The notes: generated from the sequence alone by a model not told the origin. A stretch of DNA of 64,000 nucleotides from an uncultured Gammaproteobacteria bacterium (GCA_947258785.1 CAMYJT010000003.1:78620-142619); one strand, 5' to 3'; counted from the stretch's first letter, positions 18,088 to 28,252 are shown. Program-made: numbers and translations.

Positions 18088-19599
18088 TTATTTGAAGCCG
18101 ACGCCTTTCTCGCGTTTTGACGCCGGTGTTGCGCGGTCGTACGACCAATCGCGAAGGTGCTTGACCTGCTCGTGCATTGTTTTTGAAAGCGGGACGATGC
18201 GGCTGGCGGCGTTGGATATGTCGCGTTCATTGAATTCGCGATTTCGCGAAAATGCGTCCACTCTGGCTGCCTTGACCAGCCCTTCGATTTCGGCGCCGGT
18301 CCAACCCTGCGTCATCGCCGCCAGGTACGCCATGTCGAAACGGTCTACGTTACCGCCGTTCAGCTCGATGTGGATACGGATGATCTCCTCCCGTTCCTTG
18401 TCGATCGGCAGGTCGAGGAAAAAGACCTGGTCAAAACGCCCCTTTCTGATCATCTCCGCCGGCAGCTTCTGGATCCGGTTAGCAGTGGCCGCGACAAACA
18501 CCGAGGTCGGTTTTTCCTGCATCCAAGTCAGAAAGCTGGAAAATATATTGACATTGCCTCCGGTCGACGGCCCTTCATCGTAGCCGAAGGCATTTTCGAT
18601 CTCATCGATCCACAGCACGACCGGAGCAATGCTTTCGGCAACGCGAATCGCGCGGTCGAAAGCGAACTCCGGTGTCCCGTAGGCGCCCGAGAGCACCAAA
18701 TTCATATCTAGCCTAACCAGCTGCAGTTCCCACGCTGTGGAAATCGTCTTCGCCGCAAGGCTTTTACCGCAGCCACTGACACCCATGAACAATACTCCGG
18801 ACGGCATCGGAATACCGGCGTCGTGCGCCTCCTTGCTGAACAACTTGCCGCGGGCAATGACCCACTTTTTGAGGTTCTCGAGACCGCCGATTTGGTCCAT
18901 TGTAGAGCGTTGCGGCACAACCCTGAGACAACTTTCCTTGAGCAGCACCTGAGCCTTCTCATCGTAGATCTCCGGCAGGACCTCGTCCAACTCGAATTTC
19001 TTCTCGCCGATGAGGCGAAAAAACAGGTGCCGCACCTCGTTCAACGCCAAACCCCGCATTGCTGCCGCACACTTGTACAACCAGTCCTCATCCAGTGTGT
19101 CCGGCAACTTCGTCTCCTCGGTTACCGAGGACAAGTAGTTGAAGATCTCCTCGTCGTTGGGCAGATTCACCTCGATCAAGAAGACTTCTTTCTTCAGATC
19201 CTCGGGGATCTTCGCGAGTGGGTGCATCAGCATGATATACGTGTCACGTTCGGCAAGCTGGTCGTAAAGATCCCGCAGTGCACGCACAACATCCTTGCTC
19301 TCTTCGAAATAGGCAGGGAAATCCTTCATCAGATAGATGTGGTCCTGCGACGCGGATGCGACAAACTGCAGCGCCTCGAGTGGATCTTTAATTTCCTTCA
19401 AGGCGCCGCCGTTAGTGTGAAATCCGCGGGCTGCGGTCCACATAACCACTGATCTGTCGTCGCGGTAGTGAGATTTGGCAATATCCCGCAATGCGTGTTC
19501 TATACGCTCCTCTTCCCAGCTCACCAGGTAAACAATCGGGTATCGAGACGAAATTGCCCGCTCGATTTTCGTCGTAACCGCCTCTGAAAGATTCCACAT
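18088..19599 (-). CDS. Ycf46-like AAA+ ATPase
   Basis: A 503-residue protein. The C-terminal half is an AAA+ module with Walker A G273-V-S-G-C-G-K-S, Walker B VVLWIDEIE (about 327-335) and an arginine-finger region MIRKGRFDQVFFLDLP. The N-terminal half (about 1-225) is a degenerate AAA-like domain that precedes the active one, as in chloroplast-encoded Ycf46. Ycf46 proteins in cyanobacteria have been linked to CO2 utilisation, but in proteobacteria their role is unknown. It is monocistronic. The 283-bp upstream gap to the DUF2130 gene presumably holds its promoter. Full-length; all ATPase motifs are intact. Confidence 0.9.
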   Translation of the reverse strand: MWNLSEAVTTKIERAISSRYPIVYLVSWEEERIEHALRDIAKSHYRDDRSVVMWTAARGFHTNGGALKEIKDPLEALQFVASASQDHIYLMKDFPAYFEESKDVVRALRDLYDQLAERDTYIMLMHPLAKIPEDLKKEVFLIEVNLPNDEEIFNYLSSVTEETKLPDTLDEDWLYKCAAAMRGLALNEVRHLFFRLIGEKKFELDEVLPEIYDEKAQVLLKESCLRVVPQRSTMDQIGGLENLKKWVIARGKLFSKEAHDAGIPMPSGVLFMGVSGCGKSLAAKTISTAWELQLVRLDMNLVLSGAYGTPEFAFDRAIRVAESIAPVVLWIDEIENAFGYDEGPSTGGNVNIFSSFLTWMQEKPTSVFVAATANRIQKLPAEMIRKGRFDQVFFLDLPIDKEREEIIRIHIELNGGNVDRFDMAYLAAMTQGWTGAEIEGLVKAARVDAFSRNREFNERDISNAASRIVPLSKTMHEQVKHLRDWSYDRATPASKREKGVGFK

Positions 19600-19882
19600 G
19601 AGTCAATGTCGGCAGAGTGAGAAAATTTATCCAACCAACCGGGCAACACGATGCCCCCGGCGGATACCATCAACACCGCGTCAGCCGGTGGTTCATCCAA
19701 ACCGATCTGTGTATCGTATCCGGAAATGGCATGTAGAATCACCGGTAGTCCTTGTTCCCGAATGCGGCAACGGATTCTTCAGCTAGTATAGCTCTAGATA
19801 CAATCCTTGTTGGGCGTGCCCGCCCCCACGGTGCTCTTCAACGTCAACGTCCATCATATCATCAACCGAATCATTCGGCTCT

Positions 19883-21142
19883 TCAATCCGCCGCGTCGGC
19901 CTCATCCTCTATATGCGGGAGCTCCAGGGACGGTATTGACTCGATCGAGCTACCGGCTATGCCCTTAACAGCGGCATACATGTCAATGGTATTGTTGACG
20001 ATTCGTTCGATCTGCTTTTCACGCGACTTCCATATTCGCTGCATCGCTTTCTTCTCACGATCGAGATCACGCTGCAAATGTGAAAAACCGTCGACGATCG
20101 CCTCGATGCGCTGCGTGAATTCCGCGCCGGTGAGATACCGGTAAAGCATCTCCAGTTTGTCGCCTTTGTTTTCCTGGGCCTCTTTAGCGGAGTGGGTACG
20201 CACCAGCATCTCCCGCAGCACGAGCGCCAGGCCTTTTATCTCCTGAAAGTTGCAGACCCACACACCGTCCTTTTGACCGAAACGTTTCAGGTCAACCGGC
20301 ATGGCTTCGGTGACGATCACCGCGATTTCTGCGCCCTGATCAGCCTGGTCCTGCTTCAGTTTTCCAATCCAGTCGTCGTTGAACGATTTGGTGCGCTTAC
20401 TCTCAAAGATGATCTTCCCGCAGTTGCGCTGAAGACTATCGACTACAGTTTGAACGACGTCAGCGCCCCGCACCCCTTTCGGCACCTCATCAATCCTATC
20501 GAAGGGAAACTGCCGGCGCAGCATCTCTTCCAGCGCCAGCTCCTGAACCTCACCCTGCAGTTGCACCGAACCCTGCTCCGCCTTGCGCTTCATCTCTCCG
20601 ATAAGCCGTTTTTGATCGGCCAGTTGTTTTTCATATTCTTTGAACCGCAACTCGCTCTTCTCAGCCTCTACCGATCGAATCTTGTGCTCGAGTTCAGATT
20701 GGCGCTCCAGAAGCGTTCGGTCGATGTCAATCTGCAGGCGCTCCTGCGCTTCCTTGAGACTGGCCTCCCGCTGCAGGAGTTCGACCTCTTGCTTCTTCAA
20801 ACGCATATTTTCGTCCCGTCGCGATCGGTTCTCTTCTTCGAGCGTCGCCAATTTCTGGACGAATTCCTCCTTCGCCTTGACTCGTTCCGCCTCCGCCAGA
20901 GCTGCCAGTTGTGCTTCAACCCGTTTAGCGATCAACAACTCCTGGTCCGCGCTCTGCTCTACCAGCCGTTGCCGCTCCTTCTCGAGAGCGGCTCGCTGTT
21001 GGTTGATCAACGCCGCCTGGGTAGCGGTTTTTTCCTGATAGTCCTTCTCCAGCCTGGCCAGCAACTGCTTTTCCAGTGCCTGTTCGGCGTAGAATTGATG
21101 GCCGCAGTGGGGACAAGTAATCTGTGAGGTCGCATTTTTCAT
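19883..21142 (-). CDS. DUF2130 family coiled-coil/nuclease-like protein
   Basis: A 419-residue protein. A zinc-ribbon-like start (ITCPHCGHQFYAEQ), a long charged coiled coil (about residues 30-230) and a C-terminal globular domain (about 235-400) make up the DUF2130 architecture. The C-terminal part contains GADVVQTV and CGKIIFESKRTKSFNDDWIGKLKQDQ, which matches a PD-(D/E)xK-like pattern (D, ExK), suggesting DNA-related activity. The function is not established. The ATG at 21142 is preferred because the zinc-ribbon segment begins there and the upstream 17 codons are not conserved. It is divergent from arfB. Confidence 0.87.
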   Translation of the reverse strand: MKNATSQITCPHCGHQFYAEQALEKQLLARLEKDYQEKTATQAALINQQRAALEKERQRLVEQSADQELLIAKRVEAQLAALAEAERVKAKEEFVQKLATLEEENRSRRDENMRLKKQEVELLQREASLKEAQERLQIDIDRTLLERQSELEHKIRSVEAEKSELRFKEYEKQLADQKRLIGEMKRKAEQGSVQLQGEVQELALEEMLRRQFPFDRIDEVPKGVRGADVVQTVVDSLQRNCGKIIFESKRTKSFNDDWIGKLKQDQADQGAEIAVIVTEAMPVDLKRFGQKDGVWVCNFQEIKGLALVLREMLVRTHSAKEAQENKGDKLEMLYRYLTGAEFTQRIEAIVDGFSHLQRDLDREKKAMQRIWKSREKQIERIVNNTIDMYAAVKGIAGSSIESIPSLELPHIEDEADAAD

Positions 21143-21349
21143 CAGCTTGCCGCGATGCCTGAGGTCCAGCTTTATCCGCCACCATACACCCAATCCGTCC
21201 GTTTCGCCGACAGATACGGCGATGGCGCCAGCGTATTACTCGATCTGTTGACATTTTATGCGAGATGTCCGGGATAATCAGGACCATGACGGCCTTGCCC
21301 TCAGCGGGTTATTCTTCGCCCGCATCGTCTTGTGAATCCCGTCGTGATT

Positions 21350-21772
21350 ATGATCAGAATCACCCCCGATATTTCTCTGGATGAGAACGAAATCGTTTGG
21401 AAATTCGTTGGCGCATCGGGCCCCGGCGGTCAGCACGTTAATAAAGTCGCCACTGCCGTACAGCTGCGCTTTGACGTCGCACATACCCCATCGCTGCCGG
21501 AGGCGGTTCGTTTACGCCTGCAGAAACTGGCTGGCGGTCGGCTCACCAAACACGGCGTAATCGTTATCGATGCTCGGCGCTTCCGAACTCAGGAGCGCAA
21601 TCGTCGAGACGCCCTCGAGCGCTTGATGTCACTGGTCCGCAGGGCGCTGGAACCGACCAAGTCCCGGATCCGGACGCAACCCAGTGCGGCCTTTCAGCGG
21701 CGGCGTGTCGAGCAGAAACGCCGCCGCGGAGCACAGAAAAAGGCCCGCGCGAAGCACGATCTGCCTGAGTGA
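21350..21772 (+). CDS. arfB: Peptidyl-tRNA hydrolase ArfB
   Basis: A 140-residue ArfB/YaeJ protein that rescues stalled ribosomes by hydrolysing peptidyl-tRNA. The GGQ motif is at residues 26-28 (GPGGQHVNK); the basic C-terminal tail (about 110-140; TQPSAAFQRRRVEQKRRRGAQKKAR) enters the empty mRNA channel in the E. coli protein. Domain and length match the family. The ATG at 21350 aligns with the usual N-terminus; a GTG at 21332 would add six residues. Neighbours are unrelated, and a self-complementary CGCCGGCG pair follows the stop but without a T tract. Confidence 0.93.
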   Translation: MIRITPDISLDENEIVWKFVGASGPGGQHVNKVATAVQLRFDVAHTPSLPEAVRLRLQKLAGGRLTKHGVIVIDARRFRTQERNRRDALERLMSLVRRALEPTKSRIRTQPSAAFQRRRVEQKRRRGAQKKARAKHDLPE

Positions 21773-21961
21773 GCGCCGGCGGGATGGATCGACGCCGGCG
21801 TCGCTTCATCGCCGAACGGTGTGTGCGACCGGGTACTCAGCGGCACCCTTCGGCCGGCCACCGGTTGGTATAAGCTGCGCGTCCCGGGGGGGGTTAGGCA
21901 AACCGATCCGCGCAGGCTTACCCCGGATACTCGGCACCTGCCCCAGCGTCCTGACGCAAAC

Positions 21962-21990
21962 TTTGTTCCGGTCGCCTAATATGATTAGTA
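21962..21990 (+). promoter_or_regulatory. Putative sigma70 promoter of the acyltransferase-hydrolase gene
   Basis: TTGTTC at 21962-21967 and TAGTAT at 21985-21990 are separated by 17 bases, leaving a 5' leader of about 50 bases before the ATG at 22049. Each hexamer departs from consensus (TTGACA, TATAAT) by two positions or fewer. The local AT-rich stretch stands out from the GC-rich surroundings. Confidence 0.4.
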
Positions 21991-22048
21991 TAGTGTGCAG
22001 ACATAACCTGACTCGCCATCGGAGGATCGAGTAAGGAGGCCCGTTACC

Positions 22049-24406
22049 ATGGCCCAGACTGCCCCCAATGTCAGCGATCGACAGAAGGGTGCGACCGTCG
22101 CCGTGTCACCCTATGAGGGTACCGGTCAACTCGATCTCGGCCATGATTTTGATGTACGCCGCTCCACCTACGAATGGTCGGTGCGCCTGTTCAAGGCGCT
22201 TCAGAAGATCCTCAAGGTAAATGTAAAGCTACATCAAACCGACGATCAGATTCGCCAGGGGGAGATCTTTCTTTTCAATCACTTCGCCCGCTTCGAGACG
22301 TTCATTCCGCAGTACCTCATCTACGTCGAAACTGGCGCGATGTCCCGGTCGGTAGCGGCCAGCGAGTTCTTCGTCAAAGGCGATCCGTTCTCGAATTATC
22401 TGCTAAACGCCGGGGCGGTGCCTCACACGCTGCCGAATCTGCTCCCGTTTCTCGCCGCAGAGGTCCTGCGCGGGCGGAAGGTGATCGTGTTTCCCGAGGG
22501 AGGCATGGTCAAGGACCGCCGGGTTCTGGACAAGCATGGAAAATACAGCGTCTATTCGCGAGTATCCAGGGAACGGCGTAAACACCACACCGGACCCGCT
22601 GTGCTGGGCCTCGCGCTGGACCTATTCAAGCGCGCGGTCCTGGAGCATTACCGCCGTGGTAACAATGATTTGCTTCAACAGTGGACCGAACAACTGCGAC
22701 TCGACAATGTGGAGCAATTATTGGCTGCGGCCCGGCGCCCCACCACTATCGTGCCCGCCAACATTACCTTTTATCCGATCCGTGTCAGCGATAACCTGCT
22801 CCGCAAGGGCGCTGAACTCCTAAGCCGCGGATTGAGCCGACGCATGACTGAAGAGTTGATGATCGAAGGCAATATTCTACTCAAGCACACCGACATGGAC
22901 GTCCGCCTCGGTGAACCGATTCTACCGGGTCAATTTTGTCGTTGGTTCGACAAATCACTGTTGAGTCGTTTCACGTCATCTATCCGTGCGCTGGAGCAAG
23001 CCTTTATTCAGCACACCTCAACGGAAGGGCTGGGGTTTCGGTTCATTGCCCACAGAATGTCACGTAGCGTGCTTCGCGTACGAGACGAATACATGCACCG
23101 CATGTATTCAAATGTCACCGTCAATTTGAGTCATCTCGCCTCGCGAATCGTCCTCAATCTGGTCGAGAGGGGACGCACCGAGATCAACCAACGCGAATTT
23201 CACCGGATGTTGTACCTGTCGGTGAAACAGCTGCAAGACTCCGACACCGTCCACCTGCATCGAAGTCTTTGTAATCCGGAGACCTACGCTGGCCTGCTGG
23301 ATGAGGACTGCGCCGGATTATCGCAATTCGTGAACATGGCCTCATCACTCCAGCTGCTTGAGAGCGCGGATGGCGTTTACCGGTTCCTGCCTAAACTACG
23401 AGAAGAATTCACGTTTGATGAGATACGTCTGGAGAACTTGGTTGCGGTGTACGCCAATGAAGTTGCGCCGCTGACCCGTGTCAGTAAAACCATAACCACC
23501 GCCGCGCGGCATTCCAAAACGCTGTCTTCAGCACAAATCGCACGGCTACGGTTCGATGACGAGTGCCTCAGCCTGGCGTGGGACAGGCGACAATACTCAA
23601 AGCCGCGGTACACCGCGATCAACGATCTGGAAATCGCCCGTGCTGATCCATCGCCTTTCCTGCTCGAATCCAAATCCGGACGGGGCGTCGGTGTCGTGCT
23701 GGTACACGGATTTTTAGGTTCACCGGCCGCCGTACGTGGTTTTGGTGACAGACTCGCATCCCTCGGCCATTCGGTGCTGGGTGTACGGTTGAAAGGGCAT
23801 GGGACATCGCCGTGGGATCTGCGGGACCGGGCCTGGGAAGACTGGCTGGGCTCGGTCCAACGCGGCTTCCGGATTATGTCGGCCCTGGCCGAGCAAATCG
23901 TCGTCGTTGGATTCTCCACCGGCGGGGCGCTGGCACTGCGTCTGGCCGCCGACCTACCGGAAAGACTGGCGGGTGTCGCAGCGGTCGCGGTGCCCCTGAA
24001 GTTCCAAAACAAAAACATGATCTTTGTACCCCTTGTGCATGCTGCGAATCGCTTACTGCGCTGGATCTCCACCTACGAGGGCATCATGCCGTTTCGCCTC
24101 AACGATAACTCCGAGCAGCCAGATATCAACTATCGACATATGCCGATCCGGGGCCTCTACGAGCTGCATCGAATGGTGGACGATTTGGAAAATCATCTGG
24201 ATGCGGTGTGCTGTCCAGTTCTGCTGTTGCAAGGCGACACCGATCCGGTAGTCGTGCCGAAAAGCGCCGAAATAATCCTCGATAAGCTGACTAACACAAA
24301 TCGATCCTTAAAGATCATCCCCTCCCAACAACACGCAATTCTGACCGAGGATACCGGGGGGACACAGCAAGTCATCTTGGACTTCATCGATACAATACCG
24401 TGCTAG
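22049..24406 (+). CDS. Glycerolipid-type acyltransferase fused to alpha/beta hydrolase
   Basis: A 785-residue two-domain protein. The N-terminal half (about 40-330) is a PlsC/GPAT-like acyltransferase: motif I is H78-F-A-R-F-E83 (Hx4E, where the common form is Hx4D), and motif III is F-P-E-G-G at 148-152. The C-terminal part (about 540-785) is an alpha/beta hydrolase with an oxyanion VHGFLGS, nucleophile elbow GFSTGG, acid in GDTDPVV and His in QQHAIL. A middle helical part joins them. It should make or remodel phospholipid or wax-type esters, with the hydrolase acting as a lipase, thioesterase or acyl-transfer partner. AAGGAGG stands nine bases before the ATG, so expression is probably good. 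Confidence 0.85.
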   Translation: MAQTAPNVSDRQKGATVAVSPYEGTGQLDLGHDFDVRRSTYEWSVRLFKALQKILKVNVKLHQTDDQIRQGEIFLFNHFARFETFIPQYLIYVETGAMSRSVAASEFFVKGDPFSNYLLNAGAVPHTLPNLLPFLAAEVLRGRKVIVFPEGGMVKDRRVLDKHGKYSVYSRVSRERRKHHTGPAVLGLALDLFKRAVLEHYRRGNNDLLQQWTEQLRLDNVEQLLAAARRPTTIVPANITFYPIRVSDNLLRKGAELLSRGLSRRMTEELMIEGNILLKHTDMDVRLGEPILPGQFCRWFDKSLLSRFTSSIRALEQAFIQHTSTEGLGFRFIAHRMSRSVLRVRDEYMHRMYSNVTVNLSHLASRIVLNLVERGRTEINQREFHRMLYLSVKQLQDSDTVHLHRSLCNPETYAGLLDEDCAGLSQFVNMASSLQLLESADGVYRFLPKLREEFTFDEIRLENLVAVYANEVAPLTRVSKTITTAARHSKTLSSAQIARLRFDDECLSLAWDRRQYSKPRYTAINDLEIARADPSPFLLESKSGRGVGVVLVHGFLGSPAAVRGFGDRLASLGHSVLGVRLKGHGTSPWDLRDRAWEDWLGSVQRGFRIMSALAEQIVVVGFSTGGALALRLAADLPERLAGVAAVAVPLKFQNKNMIFVPLVHAANRLLRWISTYEGIMPFRLNDNSEQPDINYRHMPIRGLYELHRMVDDLENHLDAVCCPVLLLQGDTDPVVVPKSAEIILDKLTNTNRSLKIIPSQQHAILTEDTGGTQQVILDFIDTIPC

Positions 24407-24648
24407 CCGCTCACCAACCGCCTGTTCCCCGGAACTTCGTCCCGCCCTCGCAGTCGCCGTGCATCCCAGTGAACGCTGCGGTGACACGGACTGACAGACC
24501 GCTCGTACCGGTCTAGCCCTCACCGCGTATTGAGTGCTTAAATTGAGGTTCGAGCGCTAAGCCCAGTCCTGCTTGTCGGTACTTAATGCGCGCGCGAGCC
24601 GGGGTGGGTCAAGCAGCGACTGACGAGTGCATTTCGGGAGGGTCTTCA

Positions 24649-25746
24649 GTGCCGACTCAGCAACCGACCGGTTCACCGCGGCCTAAGCGTACGCGGCGGA
24701 AAATCCGGTTTCCGTTTCTGCTGGCCGCAGTCATCCTGCTGCCGGACGCGGTGTTGGGCTTGCCTGCGACCGCCGCGAACGAACCGACCGAGGTCCACGG
24801 TTTCGGGCCCAATCCTGGCAACCTCCGCATGTGGGTCTACCTGCCCAGGGAGCTTCCGCCCGCACCGCCGCTGGTGGTGGCCCTGCACGGCTGTCGTCAG
24901 CAGGCCGCGGATTATGATCATGAAACCGGGTGGGTCCAGTACGCCGACGCCTTCAAGTTCGCACTGCTGTTACCGGAGCAGAAAATCGGCTGGTGGCTCG
25001 GAAACAATCCGGCGGGGTGCTTCAACTGGTTTTACCGCGGCGACCAGGCTCGCGGACGCGGCGAGGTTTTGTCAATAAAGCAAATGATCGACAAGGCGAT
25101 CGCCGACTACGCCGTCGACGCCCAGCGCGTCTACGTAACCGGTCTGTCAGCGGGAGCGGCCATGACCGCGGTGATGATCGCCGCGTATCCAGAATCCTTC
25201 GCCGGCGGTGCCATCATTGCCGGTATCCCCTACGGTTGCTCCCGCGTACCGAGCTACGTCCCCCACGTATCAATGTCGATGATGTCCCACTGGCTGTTCT
25301 ACACCGACCCGTTTGTTTGCATGAATCCCGGCCTCGATCTAACCGCCAGCAACTGGGGCGATCGGGTGCGTGCGGCGACCGGCCGTGTACCCCGCCGATG
25401 GCCGATCGTCTCGGTCTGGCAGGGTGACACCGATACCACGGTCGCCAGGGCCAACGCCATTGAGTTGATTGAACAGTGGACCGACGTGCACGGCACCGAC
25501 GCAGTGCCGGACCTCGAGGACACAGTCAACAGCCATCCCCATCGCGTCTATCACGACACCGACGGCACCGCAGTGGCGGAGCTGTACCTTATCCGAGGCG
25601 CCGGCCACGGGACTCCCATTGATCCGGTGTCGGACCACCCCGGAACCGAGGCGTCCGATCGCTGCGGCACCCGCGCCGACTACATGCTGCCGGTAGGGAT
25701 CTGTGCCAGCTATTACATTGCCAGGTTTTGGGGACTCATCCCCTGA
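24649..25746 (+). CDS. PHB depolymerase-type extracellular esterase
   Basis: A 365-residue secreted hydrolase of the PHB depolymerase/feruloyl esterase-like family (Esterase_phb). A signal segment (FPFLLAAVILLPDAVLGLPATA) is followed by the oxyanion block VALHGCRQQA, lipase box GLSAGAAM with the Ser nucleophile, the Asp in GDTDTTV and the His in GAGHGTP. Cysteines in GCFNW, GCSR and FVCMNP suggest disulfides outside the cytoplasm. The start is put at the GTG at 24649, which has GGGAGGG seven bases upstream; an ATG at 24586 adds 21 poorly conserved residues. The substrate may be a polyhydroxyalkanoate or another polyester. It is monocistronic. Confidence 0.88.
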   Translation: MPTQQPTGSPRPKRTRRKIRFPFLLAAVILLPDAVLGLPATAANEPTEVHGFGPNPGNLRMWVYLPRELPPAPPLVVALHGCRQQAADYDHETGWVQYADAFKFALLLPEQKIGWWLGNNPAGCFNWFYRGDQARGRGEVLSIKQMIDKAIADYAVDAQRVYVTGLSAGAAMTAVMIAAYPESFAGGAIIAGIPYGCSRVPSYVPHVSMSMMSHWLFYTDPFVCMNPGLDLTASNWGDRVRAATGRVPRRWPIVSVWQGDTDTTVARANAIELIEQWTDVHGTDAVPDLEDTVNSHPHRVYHDTDGTAVAELYLIRGAGHGTPIDPVSDHPGTEASDRCGTRADYMLPVGICASYYIARFWGLIP

Positions 25747-26229
25747 CCACCCAGCCGGCGCACGGGTGCACGCCGCCCAGGCCAGGGACACCAATTTCAC
25801 CGGAGACACTGCCAATTTTTGTCAGACCCGCTGACCTAAACCGTACGTACCACAAAAAACGCCTTTTGTCGGATTCTTTTGGCCGATTGTCGAATTGGCC
25901 TAAGCAATTGATTTTACATGGCTGATCTTTGGGTACGCTCGCCGGACTCTCTTGGCACGCTTTCTGCTTATTAATTCGTATCACCCAATAAAGCAAACTG
26001 CACGATCGATTCAATGGGGGTGTCTGAGGTGCTGGGAAGTCGCGGCCAGGGATTCGGCCGCGCATTTTTCCGTGGCCTGGTGGCGCACAACCCATCGGTC
26101 GCTGAGGCAGGCGACCGGCAAGCCGCTGAGCGCAGCTGGGACAGCCCTGACGACCGTGCGGATCGGCGTAGACGACGAGCCGTTGTGTAGATGAAAGCGA
26201 ACTGCGAGTGACACAGCAAGGAGATAATC
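25747..26229 (+). other. Long leader/intergenic region upstream of rpoS
   Basis: No coding frame is convincing over these 483 bases. An AT-rich patch at about 25830-25990 contains the sigma54-like promoter listed separately. Two imperfect copies of a GATT/GAATT-near-GGCC element lie at about 25872-25905, upstream of that promoter; they might be activator sites, but they are short. A transcript from the sigma54 site would have a leader of roughly 250 bases before the rpoS ATG. Confidence 0.5.
25953..25969 (+). promoter_or_regulatory. Predicted sigma54 (RpoN) promoter upstream of rpoS
   Basis: The sequence TTGGCACGCTTTCTGCTT carries the -24 element TGGCACG and -12 element TGCT. The invariant GG (25954-25955) and GC (25966-25967) are separated by exactly ten bases as RpoN needs; only the first base of the -12 TTGC element is changed to C. 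It is on the same strand as rpoS, about 265 bp before its start codon. Confidence 0.5.
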
Positions 26230-27192
26230 ATGGCCAGAAGCACTGAGAATGCTTGGGACGATGTCGATCATCCGACGTCTGTTGATACTCAGGCGGATCG
26301 GCCATGCCGGTCTGCGGACAAGCTATCCCCCCGTAGAGGAAGGAAACGCCGGTCCGAAGGTACGTACTCCAACGCCACTCAAATCTATTTGCGTGAGATC
26401 GGCTACTCACCGTTATTGAGCGCCAAGGACGAGGTTCACTACGGGCGCCTGTGTCAGCGCGGCGATGAGGACGCACGCAAGCGCATGATCGAAAGCAATT
26501 TACGGCTAGTGGTCAAGATCGCACGACGATACATCAACTGTGGGTTGGCGTTCTTGGATCTGATTGAAGAGGGCAACCTGGGGCTGATTCGCGCCGTGGA
26601 GAAATTTGATCCCGAACGCGGTTTTCGTTTTTCGACCTATGCCACCTGGTGGATACGACAAACGATCGAACGGGCGATCATGAATCAGACTCGGACCATT
26701 CGACTGCCGGTCCACGTATTGAAAGAAATGAACGTCTATCATCGTGCCGCCAAGCAACTCGCGCAACAGTTGGACCACGAACCGAGCGCTCAGGAGATCG
26801 CGGATAGACTGGATGTGCCGGTCAAGGACGTCAAACGCATGCTGGATCTGGACGAGAAAGTCGCCTCCATGGACGCCCCGTTGGATTCCGATCCCGAGCA
26901 TACCCTACTCGAGGCCATTCCCGACGAAAACTCCGTCGATCCCGCTGAGGTCTTACAGAACGAAAAGGTGCTGCAACACATACAGGAATGGCTGGCGTCG
27001 CTCAGTGACAAGGAACGTGGGGTGGTCGAGCACCGTTTCGGGCTCAACGGCCGGGACGTGGCAACGCTGGAACAGGTCGGTCTCGAGGTCGGTGTGACCC
27101 GTGAGCGGGTCAGGCAAATCCAGGTTGAGGCGCTGGTGAAACTGCGCAAGCTGCTGGAGACGCGGGGGTTCACGCTTGAGGTGCTGTGCTGA
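26230..27192 (+). CDS. rpoS: RNA polymerase sigma factor RpoS
   Basis: A 320-residue sigma70-family protein of the RpoS group. Region 1.2 starts at [13 protein letters not shown]; region 2 has [66 protein letters not shown] (the core-binding and -10-recognition helices); region 3 is [12 protein letters not shown]; region 4 ends in [23 protein letters not shown], the -35 helix-turn-helix. It lacks the large region 1.1 of RpoD, as RpoS does. AAGGAG lies six bases before the ATG. In many gammaproteobacteria nlpD is upstream, but not here. The last 23 bases overlap the convergent PLP lyase gene. Confidence 0.92.
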   Translation: MARSTENAWDDVDHPTSVDTQADRPCRSADKLSPRRGRKRRSEGTYSNATQIYLREIGYSPLLSAKDEVHYGRLCQRGDEDARKRMIESNLRLVVKIARRYINCGLAFLDLIEEGNLGLIRAVEKFDPERGFRFSTYATWWIRQTIERAIMNQTRTIRLPVHVLKEMNVYHRAAKQLAQQLDHEPSAQEIADRLDVPVKDVKRMLDLDEKVASMDAPLDSDPEHTLLEAIPDENSVDPAEVLQNEKVLQHIQEWLASLSDKERGVVEHRFGLNGRDVATLEQVGLEVGVTRERVRQIQVEALVKLRKLLETRGFTLEVLC

Positions 27193-28204
27193 CCGGGACG
27201 CCGGTCGGCTGAGCCGCCTTGCGCTCCGGTGTCGTCGCGAGGCAGTCTTCGGCCCAAATCCTGCGCTGAGTCTCCGGCGCGATATTCCCGCCGGACAACA
27301 ACACGAGTACCTGCTGGGGTGTGTGCTGGCTGCGGGCCCAGTCGAAGGCGCCTGCCATCGCCAGCGCTGACGTGGGTTCGACCGGCGTCTTGAGGAGATG
27401 GTTAAGCCACTGAGTCCAGTAAACGATGTCCGGTTCGTCGACCTCGTAGATATTGCTCAAGCGCCGAAGGTACCGCAGGGTACGCGCTGACACACTCAAG
27501 GTCCGGGCACCGTCGGCGATCGTATCCGGCGCCTCCGTCAACTGAATCACCCGACCCGCTCGGCAAGATTTGACCGCATCATTGGCCCGCTGCGGTTCAA
27601 CGCCGTAGATCGATGTTCCCGGGCTGAGCAGCTGAGTTGCCAAGTAGGTGCCGGATAGCCAGCCACCGCCGCCACAGCTCGCGAATACGGCGTCGGGCTG
27701 CAAGCCGTCGCGCAACACCTCGTAGCAGGCGGTGCCCTGCCCTGCGATCACCCAGTCGTTGTCGAAGGGATGCAGAAGATAAGCGCCCTGCTCACACAAG
27801 TCGGCTGCCCTGGCCTCCGCTTCGCCGCGGCTGCCGGTCACCATCACCTGGGCCCCGTAAGCGATGGTGGCCCGGCGTTTCACCAACGAGGCCTCGCAGG
27901 GCATCACCACCATCGCCTCCACGCCCACGAGCTGCGCTGCGTAGGCGACGGCTTGAGCGTGATTGCCCGAGCTGAACGCAACGATCCGATCCGGAAGAGC
28001 CCTCTGTTCCTTCAATGTCAACAAGGCGTTGACTGCGCCCCTCGTCTTAAAGGCCCCGACTTTTTGAAAACCTTCCGCTTTAAACAGGAAGTCGTGACCC
28101 AGCCAGGAGTTCAACAAGCGCGAGCGGAGCAGTGGCGTGGTGTTGATGTATGGCGCAATACGTTGCGCGGCATCGGCAATTGCGGCGGGTGACAAGCTAT
28201 TCAC
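27170..28204 (-). CDS. PLP-dependent threonine/serine dehydratase-like lyase
   Basis: A 344-residue fold-type II PLP enzyme. The PLP-binding lysine is in GAFKTRGA (standard SFKxRGA), the phosphate-binding glycine loop is in CGGGGWLSG, and [13 protein letters not shown] gives the substrate-binding Asn. It belongs to the threonine dehydratase/serine racemase group without a C-terminal ACT domain, thus probably catabolic and not isoleucine-inhibited. It could deaminate threonine or serine to the 2-oxoacid. The start is a GTG. Its 3' end overlaps rpoS by 23 bases, and the TIR operon lies just upstream on the same strand with a 48-bp gap, so read-through from that operon is possible. Confidence 0.87.
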   Translation of the reverse strand: MNSLSPAAIADAAQRIAPYINTTPLLRSRLLNSWLGHDFLFKAEGFQKVGAFKTRGAVNALLTLKEQRALPDRIVAFSSGNHAQAVAYAAQLVGVEAMVVMPCEASLVKRRATIAYGAQVMVTGSRGEAEARAADLCEQGAYLLHPFDNDWVIAGQGTACYEVLRDGLQPDAVFASCGGGGWLSGTYLATQLLSPGTSIYGVEPQRANDAVKSCRAGRVIQLTEAPDTIADGARTLSVSARTLRYLRRLSNIYEVDEPDIVYWTQWLNHLLKTPVEPTSALAMAGAFDWARSQHTPQQVLVLLSGGNIAPETQRRIWAEDCLATTPERKAAQPTGVPVSTAPQA

Positions 28205-28252
28205 CGGATCATTCTCAAACTGAAGACGAGCGGTCAGGCCTCGGCGGCGGCG

